A stretch of DNA of 10,242 bases, from NCBI GenBank assembly GCA_003577005.1, contig QEUW01000304.1:1-10242 (forward strand), in the 5' to 3' direction. How positions within the stretch are numbered: position 1 is the first letter of the stretch; the number at the start of each line of letters is the position of its first letter. Positions 1-7,652 of the stretch are shown here, one piece after another. This DNA is from Chloroflexota bacterium (GTDB taxonomy: Bacteria; Chloroflexota; Anaerolineae; Caldilineales; Caldilineaceae). Under the pieces are notes generated by a model. That model did not search any database, had not been told where the DNA came from, and saw only the letters and a list, made by a program, of their open reading frames with translations. The position numbers and the translations under genes were made by a program.

Positions 1-84
1 ACGGGCTGTCCGCTATTTGACAGGGGAGAGCTTCCCCAACTGCACGCTGAGTAGCGGGTTACGATCCTCGTGATGCCACGGCGC

Positions 85-1581
85 CTACCCCGTGACGCTG
101 AGGGCTGTAAAGGAAAGCGGTGGTAAGTGGAGCCGGAGGAGATTTCCAGCTAGCGGAGGGGGAGGCAAAGGGCGTGCTACGATCTTGTCGGGTTCATCCC
201 AGGAATTGGCGGCTTTGACACCGTCGCCGGTTACCTGCCACATCTCGCGGACCGCTGCCGGTGCGGCACTCTGCCAGACGATTTCGGTAGCGATGCTCTC
301 GGTTTGGCTGCGGTTGACGATAAAGATGGTCCCTTGACCGGTAGCGGCATCATGGCTGGCCGAGACATCCAACAACGGCATATCGCCATGCTTGGCCGTC
401 GCGTGCATGGGAGCGCGCACCAGCACATCGAGTGCGTGGCCACGGGCCAGATTGCTGACCAGTTTGAAGGGGTAAAACGAACTCTGCTTGAGCAGCCCGG
501 TGGGGGTTGTATGGAGCCACGAGATCACGTTGACGATCTGCGCTACGCAAGCGATCTTGAGCACGTCACATTTGCGCAAGAAGACGTTGAGCCACTGCGC
601 CACCACGAGGGCGTCCTCCAGGTTGTAGATCTCCTCGCTCAGGTGGGGCGCCTCGCTCCAGCCGCCGCGTCCCGATGTATCTTTGTACCAGACCTGCCAC
701 TCGTCCCACGAAAGATAGACATCGTGTTTGCTACGATTCTTGGCTTTGACATAGCGCAGCGTCCCGGCCAGTGTATCGACAAAAGTTTCGAACTGGGCGG
801 CTGAGGCGAGATAGCTGGTGGTGTCGCCGTCGCGGTTGCCGGCGTAATAGTGCATGGAGAGATAATCGATTTTATCCCAGCATACTTCCAACGCCACGCG
901 ATCCCATTCGGGGTAGGTGGGCATGCGGTCGTTGGACGAGCCACAGAGGATCAGCTTGAGCGATGGGTCGTGCCATTTCATCATCTTCGCCGCCTCGCGC
1001 GCCTTGTTGGCGTACTCGTGCATGTCCAGGTGGCCGATCTGCCAGGGGCCGTCCATCTCGTTGCCGACGCACCAGTATTTTACATTGTGTGGCTCGCGGT
1101 AGCCATGTTGGGCGCGCAGATCGGCGAAATAGGTGCCGGTGGGGGCATTGCAATACTCAACCAGGTTGGCTGCCTCCTGGACCGTGCCGGTGCCCATGTT
1201 GACGCCGAGCATAGGTTGCGCATCGATGGCGCGGCAGAATTCGATAAACTCGTTGGCGCCAAACTGATTGGTTTCGATGGATTGCCAGGCCAGTTCGCGC
1301 CGGCGCGGGCGTCGTTCTTTGGGACCGACCCCGTCGAGCCAGTTGTAGCCGCTGAGAAAGTTGCCACCCGGATAGCGGATGGTCGTGTACTTTTGCTCGC
1401 GCAGGGCCTCGAGGACATCGGTGCGCAAGCCGTGCTCGTCGGCGTGGGGCGAATCCGGGTCGTAGATGCCGCCATAGATACAGCGGCCCATGTGTTCGGC
1501 AAAGCCGCCAAAGAGCAGAGGCGAGATCTCGCCGATAGTGCGGTTGGTGTCGATATAGAGTTGAGCGATCTGGTTTGCCAT
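85..1581 (-). CDS. abfA: GH51 alpha-L-arabinofuranosidase (intracellular)
   Basis: This protein should remove terminal alpha-L-arabinofuranosyl groups from arabinan, arabinoxylan or their oligosaccharides by a retaining mechanism. With the start at 1581 it is 498 residues long, close to the usual ~500 for GH51. A (beta/alpha)8 barrel fills roughly residues 20-380 and a beta-sandwich the rest. The acid/base Glu is E175 in VGNEMDG and the nucleophile is E294 in SWDEWQVWY. These are the same numbers as in the Geobacillus stearothermophilus T-6 enzyme. Other family signatures are FGGFAEH near 24-30, IRYPGGNF near 68-75 and SMHYY near 242-246. The frame is open to 1644, but the extra 21 residues are not family-like and would overlap the upstream gene; the ATG at 1581 fits the family start. 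There is no signal peptide, so it is cytoplasmic and probably acts on imported oligosaccharides. It lies 49 bp after uup and could be co-transcribed. The Shine-Dalgarno is weak. Family assignment is very sure; the exact substrate is not. Confidence 0.95.
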   Translation of the reverse strand: MANQIAQLYIDTNRTIGEISPLLFGGFAEHMGRCIYGGIYDPDSPHADEHGLRTDVLEALREQKYTTIRYPGGNFLSGYNWLDGVGPKERRPRRRELAWQSIETNQFGANEFIEFCRAIDAQPMLGVNMGTGTVQEAANLVEYCNAPTGTYFADLRAQHGYREPHNVKYWCVGNEMDGPWQIGHLDMHEYANKAREAAKMMKWHDPSLKLILCGSSNDRMPTYPEWDRVALEVCWDKIDYLSMHYYAGNRDGDTTSYLASAAQFETFVDTLAGTLRYVKAKNRSKHDVYLSWDEWQVWYKDTSGRGGWSEAPHLSEEIYNLEDALVVAQWLNVFLRKCDVLKIACVAQIVNVISWLHTTPTGLLKQSSFYPFKLVSNLARGHALDVLVRAPMHATAKHGDMPLLDVSASHDAATGQGTIFIVNRSQTESIATEIVWQSAAPAAVREMWQVTGDGVKAANSWDEPDKIVARPLPPPPLAGNLLRLHLPPLSFTALSVTG

Positions 1582-1630
1582 AGGTCTTTCAGGTATTTTG
1601 TGTTTTGGGTGGATTCTAGGTAATGAATGG

Positions 1631-3550
<1,920 letters not shown>

Positions 3551-3567
3551 TGCTTGCGCTCAAATCG

Positions 3568-4218
3568 TCAGCCTTTCTTCTCTGGCCGCGGTCCATACCC
3601 GAGCAATAGCGGTTCAGCCCAGACGGCCCAGTTCCAGCGGGCATCGCCGAGGCCATCGGTCATAAACTGGAGGATCATATCCTGGCCGGCCAGGCTGGGC
3701 AGGTCGAGGAGAAAACGTTCCCACTTGTTGGTCTGCTTGGTGATGCTCCAGAGACGGATGCCGTTCACGTAGATGCGAAAGGCGCACCAGTTGTCCCCTT
3801 CCATGAGCGCGCCGTCGCGCAGACCAATGCCAAAGCGCAGACGCAGGCTGTCCACCTGGGGAGGAATCCGCACGCTGTACTCGCAGACCGCGCTGCCAAT
3901 GGTGGGCGGGTGCATCCAGAGCGCCATCTGTTGCACCATACCGCAGGTAGCTTGATCGACCTTGATCTCCATGCCACTTTGGGTGCGCGTCCCTTGTTTG
4001 CGGGCGGCCGGGAAGCCTTCAAGGAAATCGTATTGCCAGATGAGCGCCTGGTCGGCTGCGGGCGCGACCTCTTCCTCCAGCAGGCTGTGCCAGAGCTCTT
4101 CCTGCCACTTGAGGTAGCTGATAAATTGCGAAAGCTGTGTCAGCGACTGGTCGTTGAGGTCGGCGATGCGGCGCACGATCGCGTCGATGGTCTCTCTGCG
4201 CGCGTCTACTTTTGTCAT
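3568..4218 (-). CDS. Hypothetical protein: helical N-terminus plus jelly-roll-like domain
   Basis: I do not recognise a named family for this 216-residue protein. Residues 1-50 are helical and charged; the segment LSQFISYLKWQEELW resembles short DUF2281/antitoxin-like helices, but weakly. Residues about 80-207 are rich in beta strands and aromatic residues and look like a carbohydrate-binding jelly roll, with a G-D-x-W/V...F strand (GDNWCAFRIYVNG, 141-153), WERFLLDLP (166-174), a G-Q-D-x-I-L-Q strand (178-184) and a closing W-x-W-A-x-W-A-E-P-L-L-L (196-206). The same order of motifs is found at the end of the partial protein beginning at 9911. There is no signal peptide or membrane segment, so the domain appears cytoplasmic, which is odd for a sugar binder. 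It lies between the HNH gene (48 bp) and uup (17 bp) on the same strand, so it is probably in their transcript. The Shine-Dalgarno is poor. The gene is real by length and context; function is unknown. Confidence 0.75.
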   Translation of the reverse strand: MTKVDARRETIDAIVRRIADLNDQSLTQLSQFISYLKWQEELWHSLLEEEVAPAADQALIWQYDFLEGFPAARKQGTRTQSGMEIKVDQATCGMVQQMALWMHPPTIGSAVCEYSVRIPPQVDSLRLRFGIGLRDGALMEGDNWCAFRIYVNGIRLWSITKQTNKWERFLLDLPSLAGQDMILQFMTDGLGDARWNWAVWAEPLLLGYGPRPEKKG

Positions 4219-4266
4219 GGTTGCAAGAATGGATGGCGAGATAACCGTGTAGATGATGGCTGGCCG

Positions 4267-4812
4267 CTACGCCATCACCGGTTCGGCGACAACTGGGCGC
4301 TGCTCCCGGGTCATACCCATGAGTTGTTCCCAGCGTGCGGCAGCGATAGGGTTGCTCAGGAGAACAAGGGCGACGTAACTCGGTTCAAAAGGCCGGCGAA
4401 CCAGGCTCATCAGCGCTTCGTCTGGGGTCAGCGAACCTTTTTTTTGATTGCAGCGCTTACAGGCGGTGACCAGATTTTCCCACCCATGTCTGCCACCCCG
4501 GCTGCGCGGGATCACGTGATCGACCGTCAAATTTTGGCGGCCCGGGCTTTCACCACAATATTGGCAGGTGTAGGCGTCGCGCAACATCACTGCCGCGCGC
4601 GTCGCCGGCACGCGCCGGTGGGGTAACCGTACATAGTGCACCAGCCGAATCACAAGCGGAACAGGGATGGCGTGATTGGCGCTGGTAAACATCTGCTGGG
4701 TCGCCTCTAGCAGTTCCGCCTTTTCGCGCAAGAGCAGAACGATTGCTCGTCGCACCGATACCAGACTCAACGGCTCATAGCCTGCATTCAGCACCAGTAC
4801 TTGCTTCGACAT
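4267..4812 (-). CDS. HNH endonuclease family protein
   Basis: This 181-residue protein carries a complete HNH (beta-beta-alpha metal) nuclease domain. A structural zinc site is formed by C83 and C86 (CQYC) together with C118 and C121 (CKRC). The catalytic DH pair is D98-H99 in [11 protein letters not shown], and N122 follows in CNQKKG. The sequence [15 protein letters not shown] is typical of a widespread stand-alone HNH family found in Cyanobacteria, Actinobacteria and Chloroflexota. The N-terminal ~75 residues ([19 protein letters not shown]) are the conserved extension of this family. The C-terminal 50 residues are less conserved. It is the first gene of a likely operon with the 3568-4218 gene, uup and perhaps the arabinofuranosidase, and has the best sigma70-type promoter of the minus-strand genes in the window. 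Its cellular role is not established; DNA repair or mobile-DNA defence are guesses. No intron or restriction partner is nearby. Confidence 0.92.
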   Translation of the reverse strand: MSKQVLVLNAGYEPLSLVSVRRAIVLLLREKAELLEATQQMFTSANHAIPVPLVIRLVHYVRLPHRRVPATRAAVMLRDAYTCQYCGESPGRQNLTVDHVIPRSRGGRHGWENLVTACKRCNQKKGSLTPDEALMSLVRRPFEPSYVALVLLSNPIAAARWEQLMGMTREQRPVVAEPVMA

Positions 4813-4828
4813 ACATCAATTCTTTATT

Positions 4829-4855
4829 CCACAATTGCCACAGATGCCACAGTCC
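4829..4855. repeat. Three imperfect 9-bp tandem units in the HNH leader
   Basis: Read on the plus strand, three adjacent nonamers begin CCACA: CCACAATTG, CCACAGATG and CCACAGTCC. They lie between the predicted transcription start and the ATG of the HNH gene, so they would be in its 5' untranslated leader. They could be an operator, a leader structure or chance. Confidence 0.4.
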
Positions 4856-4871
4856 CTGATGTGACGTCCCA

Positions 4872-4900
4872 ATTGTACCAGGAGTAGCCTATGCTTACAA
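4872..4900 (-). promoter_or_regulatory. Sigma70-like promoter for the HNH gene
   Basis: On the minus strand there is a -35 hexamer TTGTAA (complement of 4895-4900, four of six matches), a 17-bp spacer and a -10 hexamer TACAAT (complement of 4872-4877, five of six). Transcription would start near 4865, leaving a leader of about 50 nt before the ATG at 4812. It is the only good candidate upstream of the HNH-hypothetical-uup-GH51 gene run. Confidence 0.55.
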
Positions 4901-4949
4901 ACTAGTTATAATCTGCTTATGTTAACAGAAGATTAGAGCCAGACATCAA

Positions 4950-5327
4950 CTACTGGGCAACATAGCTCGCCCGTTGCAAAATGCCCCACAAAAAGGCGCA
5001 TGTGAGCGCCATCGCCAGCGTCTTGACCCGGTCGTCCTCCAGATTGCCAAAATAGGTGTAGGCGGCCGGCAGCGTGACCACCGCAACCACACCATAAAGA
5101 ATATGGAGGAAGGGTCGCGGCAGCGCCACGCCAAGCCCAATGAAATAGAGGTAGCCTCCCAACAGCCCCTGGGCAACGAGCAACAGTTCACCGACCACAG
5201 CCGCTCCGATCCACGAACCATCCAACCCGCGGCCACGGATTCGCAAGAAGAGCGCCCACAGGGCAAGAATACCGATAAAGAGCGAAGCCGTACTCGCAAG
5301 CCGGATATGGACTTCCACCAAAGACAT
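4950..5327 (-). CDS. Small four-helix membrane protein
   Basis: This 125-residue protein is almost entirely hydrophobic, with predicted membrane helices at about 9-29, 38-66, 72-93 and 101-118 and short polar loops. The start at 5327 is supported by an AGAGGA site (complement of 5332-5337) four bases upstream. H7 sits at the start of helix 1 in EVHIRLAS and H75 in helix 3 in RPFLHILYG, with Q53-G54 in LLLVAQGLLGGYLYF. This spacing recalls one four-helix half of the heme A synthase family (CtaA/COX15), where His residues bind heme, but the likeness is short and I treat it as a hypothesis. It has no partner oxidase gene here. It stands alone between the HNH promoter region (137 bp) and the Tat lipoprotein gene (135 bp), all on one strand. 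A real gene; function unassigned. Confidence 0.8.
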   Translation of the reverse strand: MSLVEVHIRLASTASLFIGILALWALFLRIRGRGLDGSWIGAAVVGELLLVAQGLLGGYLYFIGLGVALPRPFLHILYGVVAVVTLPAAYTYFGNLEDDRVKTLAMALTCAFLWGILQRASYVAQ

Positions 5328-5462
5328 GCTGTCCTCTTATCAGCGCTAGATTATGAGAAAGTAAAAAAGATAGAAGTTACGCAGTTGCTCCGGTGCGATG
5401 CACTTGCAAAGCGCGTTGCACCTCTAGCCGACGAATGACCCCTACGACAGCAACACCCAAAA

Positions 5463-6791
5463 TCATGCAGGTGCATGGACGCCCAGGTATTGCTGTAAGA
5501 CGGCTGCGGCCGGGCCAAGTACATCGTAGCTTTCCCAGTCGGCGCTGGCGGCCAGGGCATAGATGGCGCCACCCAAGACGTACTCATCCTGGCGCATGGC
5601 CTCGTCATACCAGACCAGTTGCTCCACATAGGCACCCGGCCCCCAGAGACCATAGCCATGCTCGGCCCAGTAGCCCTGGAAATCCTGCCAGCCGCGCGCA
5701 TCGGGTGGGCCAGGGCGGTTGTTTTGCACATAGCCATCCACCCCGATCTCGGTAAAGACCAGCGGGATCACCAGCCCGCGCGGTTTCAGGATCTGATTGT
5801 AGACCTGGCGATAGCGAAGCGTCAACCAGCCGGTGTCGTGGGCGCTTACCCCTGGATACCGTCCCTGGTTTTCGCGCGTGCTCATGAAGTAGATAGTGGG
5901 CGCCGAATACTCATGTAGCCCCAGCCAACCGTTGTATTGCTGGGCCGCCTGCACCGCGGGAAGAAAGTGTTCCCACAGCTCCAGCGGTGGTTGGCCGGTG
6001 CCAAAATTGCCGATCACGCTGCGGATGCCGCGCTCCGCCAGTAGCCGCGTCCGCTCGGCCTCGAGGTCGGCCAGGCGCCGCATCTCGTCGGGATTGGCTG
6101 CCACCGGTTCGTTGTACGACTGCCAGCCATCATAGTAGGGGCGGCGGGCGTCATCGTCGGCAATGGGCAAAAGTTGCTCGACAAACGCACGCGCCGTCGC
6201 CACTGGATCAAGCGTACTCAACTCCAACTGGGGCAGGTCGATCCGGCCCACAAGCAGTGTCCGTGGGGAGGCTTCTTTGATATGGCGGACAAATGTTGGG
6301 TCATGTTCCAGCGTGGAGATGAGAGCAACACCTCCCGTCTCCAACAGATCGAATATCTGTGGATGATTGCGCGCCACCACAAAACCCAACTTGCTTGGCG
6401 GGCCAGGCGGGAAGGGGGTCATTGTCGGTGTAGGCGTATCCGTTGGGCGGGGCGTATCGGTGGGTTTGGGTGGCGTAGGTGTCAGGGTGGGCTCTGGCGT
6501 GACCGTGGGTATCATGGCCACCTGCGAGCTGTTCTCCACCCACGGTAGATAACTGCGCACCTGCCCCCCTGGCGTAGTCAGTAAGCTTGACTGTGCCACC
6601 GGGGTCCCCGTACCGGTTGCGCTGGCAGTGGGACCCGGCGTTGGTGTGCGATCACGGCCACACGCCGCGGCCAATATCGCCACAGCCCCACTAGCCAGCC
6701 CACCAAGGAAGCGCCGGCGGTTGACCGGCGCCCCGGGCGCGGTAGGTGGTGTTACCTCCACTGTGCTTTTATTTTCATAAACGTCGGTCAC
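5463..6791 (-). CDS. Tat-exported lipoprotein with probable clan GH-A-like TIM-barrel domain
   Basis: This 442-residue protein starts with GTG at 6791. Its N-terminus has a twin-arginine motif (NRRRFLGG, R25-R27), a hydrophobic stretch and a lipobox LAAAC with C44, so it should be exported folded by Tat and lipid-anchored outside the membrane. Residues about 92-132 are a Pro/Thr-rich spacer (repeated TDTP, TPTP) that probably lifts the domain off the surface. Residues about 134-440 look like a (beta/alpha)8 glycosidase-type barrel: a candidate acid/base Glu E228 in [10 protein letters not shown], an aromatic-rich strand GLHEYSAPT near 291-299 and a candidate nucleophile E348 in [10 protein letters not shown]. 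The 120-residue gap between the two Glu fits clan GH-A. I cannot place it in a numbered GH family, and substrate and activity are unknown. It is transcribed away from the SelW-like gene across a 271-bp gap. The Shine-Dalgarno is weak (GAGAG). Confidence 0.85.
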   Translation of the reverse strand: MTDVYENKSTVEVTPPTAPGAPVNRRRFLGGLASGAVAILAAACGRDRTPTPGPTASATGTGTPVAQSSLLTTPGGQVRSYLPWVENSSQVAMIPTVTPEPTLTPTPPKPTDTPRPTDTPTPTMTPFPPGPPSKLGFVVARNHPQIFDLLETGGVALISTLEHDPTFVRHIKEASPRTLLVGRIDLPQLELSTLDPVATARAFVEQLLPIADDDARRPYYDGWQSYNEPVAANPDEMRRLADLEAERTRLLAERGIRSVIGNFGTGQPPLELWEHFLPAVQAAQQYNGWLGLHEYSAPTIYFMSTRENQGRYPGVSAHDTGWLTLRYRQVYNQILKPRGLVIPLVFTEIGVDGYVQNNRPGPPDARGWQDFQGYWAEHGYGLWGPGAYVEQLVWYDEAMRQDEYVLGGAIYALAASADWESYDVLGPAAAVLQQYLGVHAPA

Positions 6792-6900
6792 GGCAACTCT
6801 CGAAGATAGCTAAATTTGACACGCAAGAAAATTGCATACAGGGTTCATCGCAGCAACTGCATCGAGGCTTCCGGGCGCAACGGGCGACTCGAAAACCGAT

Positions 6901-6919
6901 CTACAGATGAGCACTGTAG
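6901..6919. repeat. 6-bp perfect inverted repeat (CTACAG...CTGTAG)
   Basis: CTACAG at 6901-6906 and CTGTAG at 6914-6919 flank a 7-nt loop. It lies in the divergent gap between the Tat lipoprotein gene and the SelW-like gene. No T run follows directly on either strand, so it is not a clear terminator; an operator or chance are the alternatives. Confidence 0.4.
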
Positions 6920-6924
6920 CAAGA

Positions 6925-6954
6925 GTAACAGTTTTTCGTTGCAAAGAATGTTAC
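6925..6954. repeat. AT-rich imperfect hairpin upstream of the SelW-like gene
   Basis: GTAACA at 6925-6930 pairs with TGTTAC at 6949-6954. Beyond a bulged G6931 the stem continues with TTTTT (6932-6936) against AAAGA-type bases at 6944-6948 (one G-T pair), leaving a loop of about 7 nt. The total is about 11 pairs. It is six bases after the inverted repeat at 6901-6919. The 271-bp divergent gap holds these two hairpins, the candidate SelW promoter and no other gene that I can support. Confidence 0.4.
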
Positions 6955-7008
6955 ATTTGCCATATCCCCTGGACGGGTGTTCGATCAACGAGCATAGTGT
7001 GTCCTTTG

Positions 7009-7037
7009 TTCCCACCCCTGGTGTGTTGTCGTACAAT
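7009..7037 (+). promoter_or_regulatory. Candidate promoter of the SelW-like gene
   Basis: There is a -35 hexamer TTCCCA (7009-7014, four of six matches), a 17-bp spacer and a -10 hexamer TACAAT (7032-7037, five of six). Transcription would start near 7044, only about 20 nt before the ATG at 7063 and just ahead of the ribosome binding site. The TACAAT match is the same -10 as that of the HNH gene. Confidence 0.5.
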
Positions 7038-7050
7038 GCACCCAATGCAG

Positions 7051-7056
7051 AAGGAG
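7051..7056 (+). promoter_or_regulatory. Strong ribosome binding site AAGGAG of the SelW-like gene
   Basis: AAGGAG sits six bases before the ATG at 7063 and directly abuts an in-frame ATG at 7057. The spacing favours 7063. This site matters because, if UGA were a stop, it would serve a 13-residue peptide only; its strength supports translation through the UGA at 7102. Confidence 0.8.
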
Positions 7057-7062
7057 ATGGTA

Positions 7063-7329
7063 ATGGAACCGGTGACGGTCAGTATTGAATATTGCATGAA
7101 GTGAAACTATACTCCCCGCGCCGTCAGTTTGGCGGACGAACTTCTGCGCAACTATGGCCATCAAATCAAATCGCTGACCCTGCTCCCTTCTTCAGGAGGT
7201 CGTTTTGAAGTGATGGTCGACAACACTCTCATCTTTAGCAAAGCAACGCTACAACGCCACGCCGAACCCGGCGAGGTGGCAGAGTTGTTTGCCCAAAAAA
7301 CAGGCTTTGAACCCGCCGAGCAAACTTAA
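7063..7329 (+). CDS. SelW-like (Rdx family) selenoprotein with in-frame UGA
   Basis: Reading the TGA at 7102-7104 as selenocysteine gives an 88-residue protein with a thioredoxin-like fold of the Rdx family (SelW/SelT/SelH relatives), of normal length. It opens with a beta strand (EPVTVSIEYC), then the redox motif C11-M-K-U14, then NYTPRAVSLADELL as the first helix. A second strand (SLTLLPSSGGRFEVMVDN), a strand with LIFSKATLQRH and a final helix (PGEVAELFAQKTGF) follow. All of these are family landmarks, and the family has CxxC or CxxU at exactly this place. Frame is kept across the TGA without any shift. The start at 7063 is set by AAGGAG at 7051-7056. A TTG at 7129 is the only start after the TGA; it would drop the first strand, the redox motif and half a helix. 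A stem-loop after the UGA fits a bacterial SECIS. At least five other genes here end in TGA, so the code is standard. Probable role: thiol-selenol redox chemistry in the cytoplasm; partner unknown. The stop is TAA. Alternatives are a sequencing error in a Cys codon or a decayed gene. Confidence 0.88.
7102..7104 (+). other. In-frame TGA predicted to encode selenocysteine (Sec14)
   Basis: The codons around it read TGC ATG AAG TGA AAC TAT, giving C-M-K-U-N-Y. The position matches the second Cys or the Sec of the Rdx CxxC/CxxU motif. Sequence after the TGA is in the same frame and family-like to the stop at 7327. Confidence 0.85.
7119..7138 (+). promoter_or_regulatory. Putative bacterial SECIS stem-loop
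   Basis: Right after the UGA the RNA can fold with C7121-G7135, C7122-G7134, G7123-C7133, U7124-G7132 and C7125-G7131 around a 5-nt loop AGUUU. Two more pairs (C7119-G7138, G7120-C7137) follow below a bulged A7136. The loop begins about 21 nt after the UGA and has G at its second position followed by U. Bacterial SECIS elements bound by SelB lie within the coding region at about 16-37 nt after the UGA, with a short apical loop carrying an early G. An alternative pairing of CGCC (7119-7122) with GGCG (7131-7134) gives an 8-nt loop GUCAGUUU. Both satisfy the rule; folding was done by eye. Confidence 0.65.
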
Positions 7330-7339
7330 CAAGCCGTTT

Positions 7340-7370
7340 GGAATAGGCCGGGGCGCGGTCTCTATCCTTT
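7340..7370 (+). terminator. Weak candidate terminator after the SelW-like gene
   Basis: GGAATAG (7340-7346) can pair with CTATCC (7362-7367) with one bulged A, and an inner CCG/CGG pair is possible. Only three T follow (7368-7370). It lies in the 102-bp gap between two convergent genes. The short T run makes it doubtful. Confidence 0.3.
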
Positions 7371-7431
7371 GGTACGTACTGTGCTCGTGAAAGGTCAAGT
7401 TGGGCCAGCCCGTAGGGGGTAAGCGCCCCGG

Positions 7432-7647
7432 CTACTGCTCCCGCTGTGCTTCGTCGCCCCGCTGGAGAAAGCGTTTGACCTGGCGGGTAAACTTACGGCG
7501 TGGCAACAGCACTCGCCGTTTGCAGGTGAGACAGACCATCCCAATGTCGGCGCCCACGCGGTCGACCCGCCAGTGGGCGCCGCCACAGGGATGGGGTTTG
7601 CGCATCTCCACCACATCACCCACGTAGATGGGGTCATAGATCTGCAT
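7432..7647 (-). CDS. DUF951 family small protein
   Basis: This 71-residue protein matches the DUF951 pattern well: [19 protein letters not shown] at about 8-26, then [21 protein letters not shown] at 30-50 and a basic C-terminal tail. C21, C39 and C42 are laid out so that they could bind a metal, with H19 as a possible fourth ligand. The family is small, basic and of unknown function; a nucleic-acid role is a guess from charge. The frame is open far upstream to 8172, but that stretch is the shadow of the neighbouring gene; the family start is the ATG at 7647. It begins five bases after the stop of the 7653-8975 gene, so translation is probably coupled, with GGCGAG as a modest ribosome site inside the upstream gene. 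It converges on the SelW-like gene. Confidence 0.9.
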   Translation of the reverse strand: MQIYDPIYVGDVVEMRKPHPCGGAHWRVDRVGADIGMVCLTCKRRVLLPRRKFTRQVKRFLQRGDEAQREQ

Positions 7648-7652
7648 GGTGA

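Noticed and set aside
23..37. GGGGA...TCCCC hairpin at the left edge as terminator of the arabinofuranosidase gene
   Set aside because: Five pairs and no T run on the minus strand. The rest of the 84-bp edge shows nothing I can support.
850..1623. Long plus-strand open frame of 257 codons opposite the arabinofuranosidase
   Set aside because: It is an antisense shadow of a high-GC gene with no family-like sequence or ribosome site.
4907..4912. Perfect TATAAT on the plus strand as a promoter
   Set aside because: No acceptable -35 box lies 15-19 bp upstream, and it would only drive antisense RNA into the minus-strand genes.
4909..4935. TAATCT...AGATTA inverted repeat as a terminator of the 4950-5327 gene
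   Set aside because: The stem is only six AT-rich pairs with a 15-nt loop and no T run follows on the minus strand.
6396..6515. Repetitive DNA in the lipoprotein gene as a repeat element
   Set aside because: The repetition is explained by codons for the Pro/Thr stalk of the encoded protein.
6860..6905. Possible tRNA (looked for a tRNA-Sec next to the selenoprotein)
   Set aside because: A TTCGA-like string is present on the minus strand, but no T arm, acceptor stem or anticodon arm can be built around it.
7102..7104. TGA read as Trp or Cys by an altered genetic code
   Set aside because: The genes ending at 3568, 5463, 7653, 9043 and 9911 all use TGA as stop, and Trp in the window is coded by TGG. 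The code is therefore standard.
6816..7104. Small plus-strand open frames in the divergent gap
   Set aside because: They have no ribosome site at their starts and low-complexity, non-family sequence. One only seems long because it runs into the start of the selenoprotein frame.
7129..7329. A 66-codon gene starting at TTG 7129
   Set aside because: It would begin in the middle of the first helix of the Rdx fold, lacks the redox motif and has no ribosome site. The upstream AAGGAG/ATG plus readthrough of the TGA explains the region better.
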